Origin: JAOPZW01 sp036555665
GTDB taxonomy: Bacteria > Actinomycetota > Thermoleophilia > Solirubrobacterales > Solirubrobacteraceae
DNA length: 9,280 bases
Reading direction: 5' to 3'
NCBI GenBank assembly: GCA_036555665.1
Contig: DATBKW010000087.1
Span: 1 to 9,280, forward strand
Below are positions 1 to 6,255 of this stretch, piece after piece; position 1 is the first letter of the stretch; each line of letters opens with the position of its first letter. The notes under the pieces are model-generated. The model was given only the letters and a program-made list of their open reading frames with translations, had not been told where the DNA came from and ran no database searches. The translations under genes and the position numbers were made by a program.

Positions 1-527
1 CGCGCCTGGAAGGCGCGCGACCCCTGCTGCGGCAGCCCGATGGTGACGACGCGCGCGTTGGTGATCAGCTTGCGCGCGGTGGCGACCGACTGGTCGTCGG
101 CCGCGAAGGTCGCGTTGACGTCGACGCGGTCGCCCGGCTGCACCTTGCCGGCCACGCCCGTGTCGGCGTTGATCATGATCGAGACCTCCTGCTGGCCCTT
201 CTCCAGGGCGGGCGGCGCGATCAGCATCCCGTCCTGCAGCTCGACGCCGGCGGGCAGCTCGGTGCTCGGCACGCGGTTGCCGATCGCAAGGGGCTCGTGC
301 AGCGCACGCGCGGGCGCGTACTTTTGTGGGACCTCCTTGCGGCCGATCACGGCCGGCGGGATCGGCTGCAGCGCGGGCACGCTCTGGCGCAGGAAGAGGA
401 TCGAGGTCTTGGGCTCGACGTCCTTTCGCACGTCGTCCACATAGGAGGACACGAGGGCGAAGACGACGACCGCCCCCACGGCGGCGAGCACGAGCAGCAG
501 GACGCCGCGGCGCTGACGAGGGTTCAA
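1..527 (-). CDS. cpaB: Flp/Tad pilus assembly protein CpaB (RcpC), 5' part, cut by the window edge
   Basis: CpaB/RcpC is an envelope component of the Flp (tight-adherence) type IV pilus machine. The visible 175 residues show a short basic N-terminus (NPRQRR), one membrane helix at about residues 8-28, and a SAF-type region from about residue 41 to 110. Next comes the start of the RcpC/CpaB core, with the family-typical stretch VSIMINADTGVAGKVQPGDRVDV at about 120-142 (the GxVxPGDRVDV signature). The start is TTG at 525-527, chosen because a strong AGGAGG (535-540) sits 7 bases upstream and the membrane helix follows at once. The TTG overlaps the TGA of the upstream zinc-ribbon gene as TTGA, which implies translational coupling. 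The 3' end lies beyond base 1. Family assignment is firm; pilus function is known from the family, not shown here. Confidence 0.88.
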   Translation of the reverse strand, partial: MNPRQRRGVLLLVLAAVGAVVVFALVSSYVDDVRKDVEPKTSILFLRQSVPALQPIPPAVIGRKEVPQKYAPARALHEPLAIGNRVPSTELPAGVELQDGMLIAPPALEKGQQEVSIMINADTGVAGKVQPGDRVDVNATFAADDQSVATARKLITNARVVTIGLPQQGSRAFQA

Positions 528-1354
528 CTCAGGGCCTCCTGGAGGGCACGGTTGCGGTCGTGCCCACAGACCGGGCACGGGACGGAGGTGACGGGCTCGT
601 CACACCATGGGCAGGGAAAGCTCGCGACCGAGAACAGCTCGGCGATGAGCGCCTCGCGGTCGGTCGGGTAGGCGACGGCCTCGAGCGCCTGCGAGACGCC
701 CCAGCGCCGGCCGGCATCCCCCTCGCCGGCGACGCGTGTGAGCGACGCGGCGGGCAGCGCTTCGGTCAGCGCATGCTCCTGCCATTCGGCGCCGCGGGTG
801 CGGCCGCCGATCACGACCGCCGTCCGGTCGGAGTCGGCCTCGCCGAGCAGGTCGGGAATCTCGCCGTTGCGGCGCAGCGAGACGACGAGCGGGTCGGGCT
901 GGGCGCGTACGAGGAAGCGCCCGCCGGGGAACAGCGAGCGGACGCGCTGGCCGAACCCGGGGCGCGGCCGACGTAGGCGCAGCACGCTGGGCAGCGCGGC
1001 GAGGAGCACGAGCTCCGCCTCGAGCAGCCGGAGCCCGTCGATCAGCAGGCCCGTCGAGGGCGCGCCGGGGGCGAGCGACGCGGCCAGCCCGGCGAGGACC
1101 GCGGCGCCCAGCGGGGGCAGGTCGGTGTCCATGCGCACGACCTGGCGGCGCCCGGCGAGCGCCGAGCGCACGACGTCGAGCCGGCGCTGCGCGGAGTCCT
1201 TGCTCCATGTCGGGACGACGACGAGCAGCCGACCGTCGCCGTCCCCGAGACGCTCGATGAGGCCCGGGAGCTCGGCGCGCGCGGGGTCCGCGGGCAGCTC
1301 GGAAGGCGGCTCGATGTGCCCATCGAGGCGAAGGGGCTCGAGCCCCACGGTCAT
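524..1354 (-). CDS. Unrecognised protein with C-terminal zinc ribbon, coupled to cpaB
   Basis: I do not recognise this 276-residue family. It has no signal peptide or clear membrane helix. The body alternates hydrophobic strands and amphipathic helices (RLLVVVPTW near residue 43, TGLLIDGLRLLEAELVLLAAL near 100-120, RTAVVIGGRT near 180), suggesting an alpha/beta fold. I see no Walker A motif. The C-terminus carries four cysteines, C248, C251, C260 and C263, as CPWC-x8-CPVCGH, a typical zinc ribbon. The ATG at 1352-1354 is preferred over a GTG at 1498, because the 48 codons between them use non-optimal triplets (GTT, TCA, CTA, ATT, ATA) unlike the gene body. No Shine-Dalgarno sequence is visible. 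Its TGA overlaps the TTG start of cpaB by 4 bp, so a role with the Tad pilus is a fair inference, perhaps regulatory or in assembly. The reading frame is firm; the function is unknown. Confidence 0.75.
   Translation of the reverse strand: MTVGLEPLRLDGHIEPPSELPADPARAELPGLIERLGDGDGRLLVVVPTWSKDSAQRRLDVVRSALAGRRQVVRMDTDLPPLGAAVLAGLAASLAPGAPSTGLLIDGLRLLEAELVLLAALPSVLRLRRPRPGFGQRVRSLFPGGRFLVRAQPDPLVVSLRRNGEIPDLLGEADSDRTAVVIGGRTRGAEWQEHALTEALPAASLTRVAGEGDAGRRWGVSQALEAVAYPTDREALIAELFSVASFPCPWCDEPVTSVPCPVCGHDRNRALQEALS
535..540 (-). promoter_or_regulatory. Ribosome binding site of cpaB
   Basis: A perfect AGGAGG on the minus strand lies 7 bases before the TTG start of cpaB and inside the last codons of the upstream gene. 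It decides the unusual TTG start. It is one of the few clear Shine-Dalgarno sequences in the window; most other genes here lack one. Confidence 0.8.
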
Positions 1355-1604
1355 GACGTCTATGGAGTGCAGCTTGTTCCCCGCCCTGCGCCGGCCCTCC
1401 CGGCGGCACGGTACGACTACCAGATCCGGCCCTCCCCCACGGAAGGCTGATCCTGACTTGCCCCGCCCAATGGGTAGTGAAACACCGGGATCCCACACCT
1501 AGCCGGATTGTCGGCGGGAGGATGCCACACGCTGGTTTGAGCGGTAGTCTCCCGGGGCACGTCAGACGCAGATTCGGTAGGCACACGGAGGTTTGGGGAG
1601 TCCG
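1355..1604. promoter_or_regulatory. Divergent 250-bp intergenic spacer, promoter region for both directions
   Basis: This spacer separates the divergent zinc-ribbon/cpaB unit and the large membrane-protein gene, so promoters for both must lie here or close by. Base composition is less GC-biased than in the coding regions. A plus-strand TAGTCT at 1545-1550 fits the actinobacterial -10 form TANNNT, but no convincing -35 is seen at 17-18 bp. The 9-mer GGCACACGG occurs at 1580-1588 and again at 1621-1629, just inside the downstream gene. No convincing minus-strand promoter hexamers were found. Confidence 0.45.
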
Positions 1605-3212
1605 TTGGCGGTCCAGGCAGGGCACACGGGCAGGGATCTCGACGCGCAGCAGGCTCATACGGATGCGCGCGCTCGCGAGCGCCTGCGCGAGCTCGGCGCG
1701 GGGTGGTTTCCCGCGCTCGAGAGCCAAACACTTGATCGGATCGTCGCCGCCGCCTGGCTCGAAGGGCGCACCGGCGAGGGCGAGGAACCGCAGGCCACGC
1801 GCGCCGCGGCCTCGCTGCGGCGCCTGGGTCTGAAGGCGCTGCGCGGCGAGCACCTGGTCTTCGACGATGCCGTCGAGGCCGAGCTTGCGCGGCTCAACGC
1901 GCCGCTGCCGCCGCTGCCGCGCCCGGAGGGCTTCGAGGCCGGGCGCCGTGGGCGCCGGGCCCGGACGTCGGCCCTCGGCCGCCGCGGGCGCGCCGAGGCC
2001 CCGCCGGCCGAGGCGCCTCCGGCCGAGGCGACGCCGGCCGAGCCGACTGCCGAGCAGCCCGAGACCGCGCCGGAGCCGCCCGCCGCCCGGATGCGCCGCA
2101 TGCCGGCGCGCCGTCGCGCGGTCGCGCCGCCGGCTCCTGCACCCGCCCCGCCCGAGGCGCGCGAGCCCGATGCCGCGGCCTCCGACCGCCGCCGCGACGA
2201 CGAGTCGCCGTCGCCGCCGCGCGAGCGCCAGTCGCTCATGGGCCGGACGATCCAGATCTTCGCCGAGTCGGTCACGATCAGCCGCCGCGACGACGAGCTG
2301 CGGGTGGACGCCGAGGTGGAGGCGCCGGCCGAGTCCGAGGCGCCCGCCGAGCCCGAGGCGCAGGCCGAGCCCGAGGCGCCCCAGCCGCAAGCTGAGGCCG
2401 AGCCGCCCGCCGCCGAGCCCCCCGACGCGCCCGAGGCAACCGACGCGCCCGAGGCGCGCGACGCGGTCGCTTCGCTCCCGCCGGCACCGAACGTCCCGGA
2501 CGTAACAACAGAGTTGTTACGTGATGGACGTTCACCCGCACCGGTGCCCTCGCCGGCCGCCGCACCCGCGCCCGCGGAGACCGCACCCGCGCCCGCCGCG
2601 AACGCGGTCGCTGCGTCCGCCTCGCCGGCCGGGCCCGCCCCCGACGTCGCGAAACCGACGACACAGACGCCGGCGCGCCTGCGCCGCCCCGCGGCTCGCC
2701 GCGCGGCCGGGCCGGTCGACGCGATCGAGCGCTCCCCGGCTCGGCGCCTGGGCACTGTCGCCGCGCTGGTCACGGTGGGCGTCGTCATCGTGATGCTCCT
2801 GGCCGGAGCTCTCAGCTCCAACGATCAGAAGCCCGCGTCGCTGGCCGCGGTCGTCACGCCGAAGGGCGACCCGGCCGCCTTCGCCCGCGTGCTCGGCACC
2901 AAGGCCCAGGAGCAGGTCGCCGAGCAGCACGCAGCCGCCCGCCGCGCGAAGATCGCGGCCGCCCACCGTCGCGCCGTGGCCGAGCGCCGCGCCGCCGCCC
3001 ACCGTCGCGCCGTCGCCAAACGCCGGGCCGCGGCCAGGCGCCGCGCGGCCGCCAAGCGCCGCGCGGCGGCGGCCAGGCGCAAGCTGCCGCCGGCCCAGTC
3101 GGTATCGGCCCCCGCGCCGACGCCGCAGCCCGTCTACCAGGCGCCCGCCCGGTCCGGCGGCGGCTCGTCGGGCGGCGGCAGCGGCTCCTGGGGCGGCGAG
3201 TTCGGCCCCTAG
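1605..3212 (+). CDS. Large single-pass membrane protein with Pro/Ala/Glu linkers and outside Arg/Ala-rich stalk; unknown function
   Basis: I do not recognise this protein as a family. Numbering is from TTG 1605 (535 residues). An N-terminal helical domain (about 15-100, with GAGWFPALESQTLDRIVAAAW) is followed by Pro/Ala/Glu-rich linkers. A non-repetitive island (about 209-236, SLMGRTIQIFAESVTISRR) interrupts the linkers. One membrane helix lies at about 382-404 (LGTVAALVTVGVVIVMLLAGAL), preceded by SPARR, so the N-terminus should be inside. The outside part holds a strongly basic Arg/Ala helix (about 438-493) and a Gly/Ser tail (about 516-535). The start is uncertain: TTG 1593 is also in frame, but GGAGG (1587-1591) lies only one base before it. 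For TTG 1605 the nearest purine run, GGGGAG, is 4 bases away. It is divergent from the cpaB unit. An envelope or pilus-linked adaptor is possible, but this is inference. Confidence 0.72.
   Translation: MAVQAGHTGRDLDAQQAHTDARARERLRELGAGWFPALESQTLDRIVAAAWLEGRTGEGEEPQATRAAASLRRLGLKALRGEHLVFDDAVEAELARLNAPLPPLPRPEGFEAGRRGRRARTSALGRRGRAEAPPAEAPPAEATPAEPTAEQPETAPEPPAARMRRMPARRRAVAPPAPAPAPPEAREPDAAASDRRRDDESPSPPRERQSLMGRTIQIFAESVTISRRDDELRVDAEVEAPAESEAPAEPEAQAEPEAPQPQAEAEPPAAEPPDAPEATDAPEARDAVASLPPAPNVPDVTTELLRDGRSPAPVPSPAAAPAPAETAPAPAANAVAASASPAGPAPDVAKPTTQTPARLRRPAARRAAGPVDAIERSPARRLGTVAALVTVGVVIVMLLAGALSSNDQKPASLAAVVTPKGDPAAFARVLGTKAQEQVAEQHAAARRAKIAAAHRRAVAERRAAAHRRAVAKRRAAARRRAAAKRRAAAARRKLPPAQSVSAPAPTPQPVYQAPARSGGGSSGGGSGSWGGEFGP
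1992..2051 (+). repeat. Four 15-bp in-frame direct repeats encoding Ala-Glu-Ala-Pro-Pro-type units
   Basis: Four consecutive 15-base units begin GCCGAG (GCCGAGGCCCCGCCG, GCCGAGGCGCCTCCG, GCCGAGGCGACGCCG, then a degenerate fourth). They encode AEAPP, AEAPP, AEATP and AEPTA. They form the start of the flexible acidic/proline linker of the membrane protein. Related but less regular AEPEA units recur at about 2325-2460. Confidence 0.7.
2500..2522. promoter_or_regulatory. Perfect AT-rich palindrome inside a coding sequence, candidate protein-binding site
   Basis: The left arm ACGTAACAAC (2500-2509) and right arm GTTGTTACGT (2513-2522) are exact reverse complements around the spacer AGA. The site lies in the linker region of the membrane-protein gene and reads as DVTTELLRD there. 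It forces codons rare in this DNA (GTA, ACA, ACA, TTG, TTA, CGT), while neighbouring codons end almost always in G or C. A 10-bp perfect dyad of this base composition is not expected from the protein sequence alone, so a dimeric DNA-binding protein or a recombination/architecture site is likely. The binding partner is unknown. Confidence 0.55.
2964..3071 (+). repeat. Three tandem 36-bp repeats encoding a 12-residue Arg/Ala unit
   Basis: Units at 2964-2999, 3000-3035 and 3036-3071 encode HRRAVAERRAAA, HRRAVAKRRAAA and RRRAAAKRRAAA. Each unit has the same Arg-Arg-Ala spacing, giving a continuous basic helix on the outer side of the predicted membrane helix. The flanking residues (AAARRAKIAAA before, AARRK after) look like decayed further copies. 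Copy number may vary between strains because the units are tandem and near-identical at the DNA level. Confidence 0.75.
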
Positions 3213-3221
3213 CTAGCCGCT

Positions 3222-5132
3222 CTAGCCGACCTCGGCCGACAGCCGCGCCACGAACTCCTCGAGCGGCACGCTGCCCTCGTCGCCCTCGCCGTGGCGGCGC
3301 ACCGCGACCGTGCCCTGCTCGGCCTCGCGGTCGCCGACGATGAGCATGTAGGGGATCTTCTGCACCTCGGCGTCGCGGATCTTGCGCCCGATCGACTCGG
3401 TGCGGTCGTCGAGCTCGGCGCGCAGGCCCGCCGCGCGCAGGGCGGTGACCGCGCGCCCCGCGGCCTGCTCGTGGCGGTCGGCGATCGGCAGCGCGATCGC
3501 CTGCACGGGCGCCAGCCACAGCGGCAGCTCGCCGGCGGTGTGCTCGAGGAGGATGCCGATGAAGCGCTCGAACGAGCCGAACAGCGCGCGGTGCAGCATC
3601 GCGGGGCGGTGCTCGGCGTTGTCGGCGCCGGTGTAGGTCAGCTCGAAGCGCTCGGGCAGGGTGTAGTCGAGCTGGATGGTGCCCAGCTGCCAGGAGCGGC
3701 CGAGCGAGTCGGTCATGTGTAGATCGATCTTCGGGCCGTAGAAGACGCCTTCGCCCTCGCCGATCCGGTACTCGATGCCGTTGTTCTCGAGCGCCTTGGC
3801 CAGCGACCCCTCGGCGTGGTCCCAGAGCGCGTCGTCGCCCAGCCGGTCGTCGGGTCGCGTGGACAGCTCGGCGTGCACCGGGAAGTCGAACATCCCGTAG
3901 ATCTCGTAGGCGAAGGCCAGCATCTGCGTGACCTCGTCCTGGATCTGCTCCTCGGTGCAGAAGATGTGGGCGTCGTCCTGGATGAAGTGGCGCACCCGCA
4001 TGAGGCCGTGCAGGGTGCCGCTCGGCTCGCGGCGATGCAGCAGCCCCGGCTCGGCGTAGCGCACGGGCAGGTCGCGGTAGGACCACTGCTGCATGCCGAA
4101 CAGCGCGCAGTGGCCGGGGCAGTTCATCGGCTTCAGCCCGAACTCGCGGTCCTCGTACTCGGCGACGAAGATGTTCTCCTTGTACTTGCCCCAGTGGCCC
4201 GAGGTCTCCCACAGGTGCGACTCGTAGAGCTGCGGCGTCTTCACCTCGACGTAGCCGCGCTCCTGCTGCATGCGGCGGTTGAGCGCGACGAGCGCGTTGA
4301 ACACCGCGGTGCCTTTCGGCAGCCAGAAGGCCGCCCCCGGTGACAGCGGCGAGAAGGTGAACAGCCCGAGCTCGCGGCCGAGCTTGCGGTGGTCGCGCGC
4401 GCGGGCCAGCTCGAGCTGCTCGAGGAACGCCTCGAGCTCGGCCTGCTTGAAGAACGCGGTGCCGTAGATGCGCGTGAGCATCTGACGCTCGGCGTCGCCG
4501 CGCCAGTAGGCGCCGGCGACCGACTGCAGCTTGATGGCGCCGATGCGCTTGGTCGACGGCGCGTGCGGCCCGCGGCACAGGTCGGTGAAGGGGCCGTTGG
4601 TGTAGAGCGAGACCGTCTCGACGCCTTCGTCGCGGATCAGGTCCTCGATGAGCTCGACCTTGTAGTCCTGGCCTTCGGCCCTGAAGCGCTCGAGCGCCTC
4701 GGCGACCGGCACGTCCTCGCGCGTGAACGGCTCGTCGGCGGCGATGTGCTCGCGCATCCTCGCCTCGATCGCCTCGAAGTCGCTGTCGGAGACGGTGACG
4801 CCGTCGGGGAAATCGAAGTCGTAATAGAAGCCGTTCTCGATCGGCGGGCCGATCGAGACCTTCACGCCGGGATAGAGCTCCATCACCGCGGTCGCCAGGA
4901 CGTGGGCTGCGTCGTGGCGGATGAGGTCCAACGCGTCCTGCCCGCTACGGTCGGTGACGATCTCGATCGGCTCATCGGGCTCGAGCGGCCGGGAGAGGTC
5001 GCGCAGGCTGCCGTTCTGCTTGACGGCCAGCGCGGCACGGGCCAGGCCGGCGCCGATGGCCGCGGCGGCGTCGGCGCCGGTGGCGCCGTCGGAAAGCTCG
5101 AGTGGCGAGCCGTCGGGAAGCGTGACCCTCAT
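3222..5132 (-). CDS. thrS: Threonine-tRNA ligase (threonyl-tRNA synthetase)
   Basis: A cytosolic class II synthetase that charges tRNA-Thr with threonine and clears mischarged Ser-tRNA-Thr. The 636 residues match the usual bacterial length with all domains present. These are TGS (about 1-61), the editing domain (about 65-220) with H73-x3-H77 and C186-x3-H190, the catalytic core (about 245-535), and the anticodon-binding domain (about 540-636). The catalytic zinc ligands C338 (in MNCPGHC), H389 (in DDAHIF) and H514 (in AMLHRALFGS) are intact. Motif 2 reads HRREPSGTLHGLMRVRHF, and motif 3 includes HRALFGSFERF. The ATG at 5130-5132 gives the family-typical N-terminus MRVTLPDGS; the frame stays open upstream but that stretch is antisense to the neighbouring gene. 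There is no Shine-Dalgarno sequence; a TAGCAT box 8 bases upstream suggests leaderless transcription. There is no room for a T-box. Its 3' end faces the membrane-protein gene across 9 bp. Confidence 0.98.
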   Translation of the reverse strand: MRVTLPDGSPLELSDGATGADAAAAIGAGLARAALAVKQNGSLRDLSRPLEPDEPIEIVTDRSGQDALDLIRHDAAHVLATAVMELYPGVKVSIGPPIENGFYYDFDFPDGVTVSDSDFEAIEARMREHIAADEPFTREDVPVAEALERFRAEGQDYKVELIEDLIRDEGVETVSLYTNGPFTDLCRGPHAPSTKRIGAIKLQSVAGAYWRGDAERQMLTRIYGTAFFKQAELEAFLEQLELARARDHRKLGRELGLFTFSPLSPGAAFWLPKGTAVFNALVALNRRMQQERGYVEVKTPQLYESHLWETSGHWGKYKENIFVAEYEDREFGLKPMNCPGHCALFGMQQWSYRDLPVRYAEPGLLHRREPSGTLHGLMRVRHFIQDDAHIFCTEEQIQDEVTQMLAFAYEIYGMFDFPVHAELSTRPDDRLGDDALWDHAEGSLAKALENNGIEYRIGEGEGVFYGPKIDLHMTDSLGRSWQLGTIQLDYTLPERFELTYTGADNAEHRPAMLHRALFGSFERFIGILLEHTAGELPLWLAPVQAIALPIADRHEQAAGRAVTALRAAGLRAELDDRTESIGRKIRDAEVQKIPYMLIVGDREAEQGTVAVRRHGEGDEGSVPLEEFVARLSAEVG

Positions 5133-5140
5133 CGCTGCCG

Positions 5141-5146
5141 ATGCTA
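5141..5146 (-). promoter_or_regulatory. Candidate -10 box of thrS (leaderless)
   Basis: TAGCAT on the minus strand fits the actinobacterial TANNNT -10 pattern and ends 8 bases before the thrS ATG. This places the transcription start at or next to the start codon. No ribosome binding site and no good -35 at 17-18 bp are visible, so this is a candidate only. Confidence 0.4.
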
Positions 5147-5164
5147 CGCGAGCCGACCCACAAG

Positions 5165-5170
5165 TAGCCT
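5165..5170 (+). promoter_or_regulatory. Candidate -10 box of the aminotransferase gene (leaderless)
   Basis: TAGCCT fits TANNNT and ends 7 bases before the ATG at 5178, again predicting a leaderless mRNA. It lies in the same 45-bp gap as the oppositely oriented thrS box, with 18 bases between the two hexamers. No clear -35 is seen. Confidence 0.4.
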
Positions 5171-5177
5171 GCGGGCC

Positions 5178-6251
5178 ATGGACGCCGCCGCCCTGCGGGC
5201 CGAGTTCCCGGTCCTCGCCGACCGTGCCTACCTCAACGCCGGCACCTGCGGGCCGCTGCCGCACGCCGCCGTCCGGGCCGGTCTGGAAGTGCTCGACAGC
5301 GCCGCCGCGGAGGGTCGCGCGCGCGAGTACATGGAGACCCTGCTGGCCCTGCGCGACCGGCTGCGCGCCGGGTACGCGGCGGCGCTCGGGGCACGGGTGG
5401 AGGACGTCGCGCTGACCACCTGTACCAGCGACGGCATCGTGCGCGTGCTCGCCGGGCTCGACCTCGGCCCGGGCGACGAGGTCCTCACCGCGCCCGACGA
5501 GCATCCCGGGCTGCTCGGCCCCCTGACGTCGCTGCGAGCACGGCGCGGCGTCGACGTCCGGGCCGTCGCGTTCGCCGACCTCGCCGATGCCGTCGGGGCG
5601 CGCACCAAGCTCGTGGCCTGCTCGCACGTCAGCTGGGTCACCGGCGCGGTGCGCCCCGAGGGGCTCGCCGCGCTCGACATCCCGGTGCTGCTCGACGGCG
5701 CGCAGGGCGTCGGCGCCGTCCCCGTCGACGTGGGCGAGCTGGGCTGCGCGTTCTACGCCGGCTCGGGCCAGAAGTGGCTGTGCGGGCCGGTCGGCACCGG
5801 GATGCTGTGGGTGTCGCCGGCCTGGCGCGAGCGGCTCGCGCCAATCGGAACGACGTACATCAACCTCGCCGACGCGAGCCTCGGTCTCGACGCCGTGCCC
5901 CAGCCCGACGCCCGCCGCTACGACACACCCGTGCTCTCAGCCGAGACGGTCGCCGCCGCGGTCGCTGCCCACGACGTCCTCGCGGCCGGCGGCTGGGCCG
6001 CCGTTCACCGGCACGCCGCGGACCTCGCCGCCTACCTCGCCGAGCGGCTGGCCCGCGTCGGCAAGACCGTCGCGCCGCGCGGGCCCACCACCCTGGTCTC
6101 CTGGGAGGACGACGAGGCTGAGGCCACGCGCGACCGCCTGGCCGCCGAGGGCGTCATCGTGCGCTTCCTCCCGGGTACGGACTACGTGCGCGCGTCCGTT
6201 GGCGCGTGGAACGACGAATCCGACCTCGAGCGGCTGCTGGCCGCGGTCTGA
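5178..6251 (+). CDS. Class V (fold-type I) PLP-dependent aminotransferase / cysteine-desulfurase-like enzyme
   Basis: This 357-residue cytosolic enzyme shows the fold-type I layout of class V aminotransferases (NifS, isopenicillin-N epimerase-like and EgtE-like proteins). The N-terminal YLNAGTCGPLP (18-28) is typical of the group. TTCTSDGI (80-87) should hold the PLP phosphate, and H109 in DEHPG should stack on the ring. D173 and Q176 in LLDGAQGVGAV contact the cofactor, and K199 in GSGQKWLCGP is the Schiff-base lysine. R338 in YVRASVGAWN, near the C-terminus, should bind the substrate carboxylate. No mobile-loop cysteine typical of NifS/SufS sulfur transfer is evident, so a desulfurase or lyase on a specialised substrate, a racemase, or a transaminase are all open. 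At 357 residues it is somewhat short. The substrate is not deducible from the neighbours, thrS (divergent) and an SDR (convergent, 4 bp apart). Confidence 0.88.
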   Translation: MDAAALRAEFPVLADRAYLNAGTCGPLPHAAVRAGLEVLDSAAAEGRAREYMETLLALRDRLRAGYAAALGARVEDVALTTCTSDGIVRVLAGLDLGPGDEVLTAPDEHPGLLGPLTSLRARRGVDVRAVAFADLADAVGARTKLVACSHVSWVTGAVRPEGLAALDIPVLLDGAQGVGAVPVDVGELGCAFYAGSGQKWLCGPVGTGMLWVSPAWRERLAPIGTTYINLADASLGLDAVPQPDARRYDTPVLSAETVAAAVAAHDVLAAGGWAAVHRHAADLAAYLAERLARVGKTVAPRGPTTLVSWEDDEAEATRDRLAAEGVIVRFLPGTDYVRASVGAWNDESDLERLLAAV

Positions 6252-6255
6252 AGTT

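Noticed and set aside
1..17. Inverted repeat CGCGCCT-GGA-AGGCGCG at the window edge
   Set aside because: It lies inside cpaB, is pure GC with normal codons, and is expected by chance at this composition.
1355..1498. 48-codon N-terminal extension of the zinc-ribbon protein starting at a GTG
   Set aside because: Its codons (GTT, TCA, CTA, ATT, ATA) do not share the gene's G/C-ending bias, so this looks like intergenic DNA.
600..2390. Very long minus-strand open frame (596 codons) running antisense to the large membrane-protein gene and through the zinc-ribbon gene in another frame
   Set aside because: Low-complexity Arg/Ala/Pro translation with no domain; open only because stop codons are rare at this GC content. 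The overlapping real genes have proper composition, motifs or codon bias.
4389..5177. Plus-strand open frame extending the aminotransferase upstream by 263 codons
   Set aside because: It is antisense to thrS. The enzyme family begins at about the ATG at 5178, where the N-terminal YLNAG motif follows at the normal distance.
5133..5177. Search for a T-box or other leader riboswitch upstream of thrS
   Set aside because: Only 45 bp separate the two start codons; there is no room for a T-box and no leader structure is seen.
5133..5627. N-terminal extension of thrS by 165 codons
   Set aside because: It is antisense to the aminotransferase gene. The TGS domain begins exactly at the ATG at 5132, and the length from there is the family norm.
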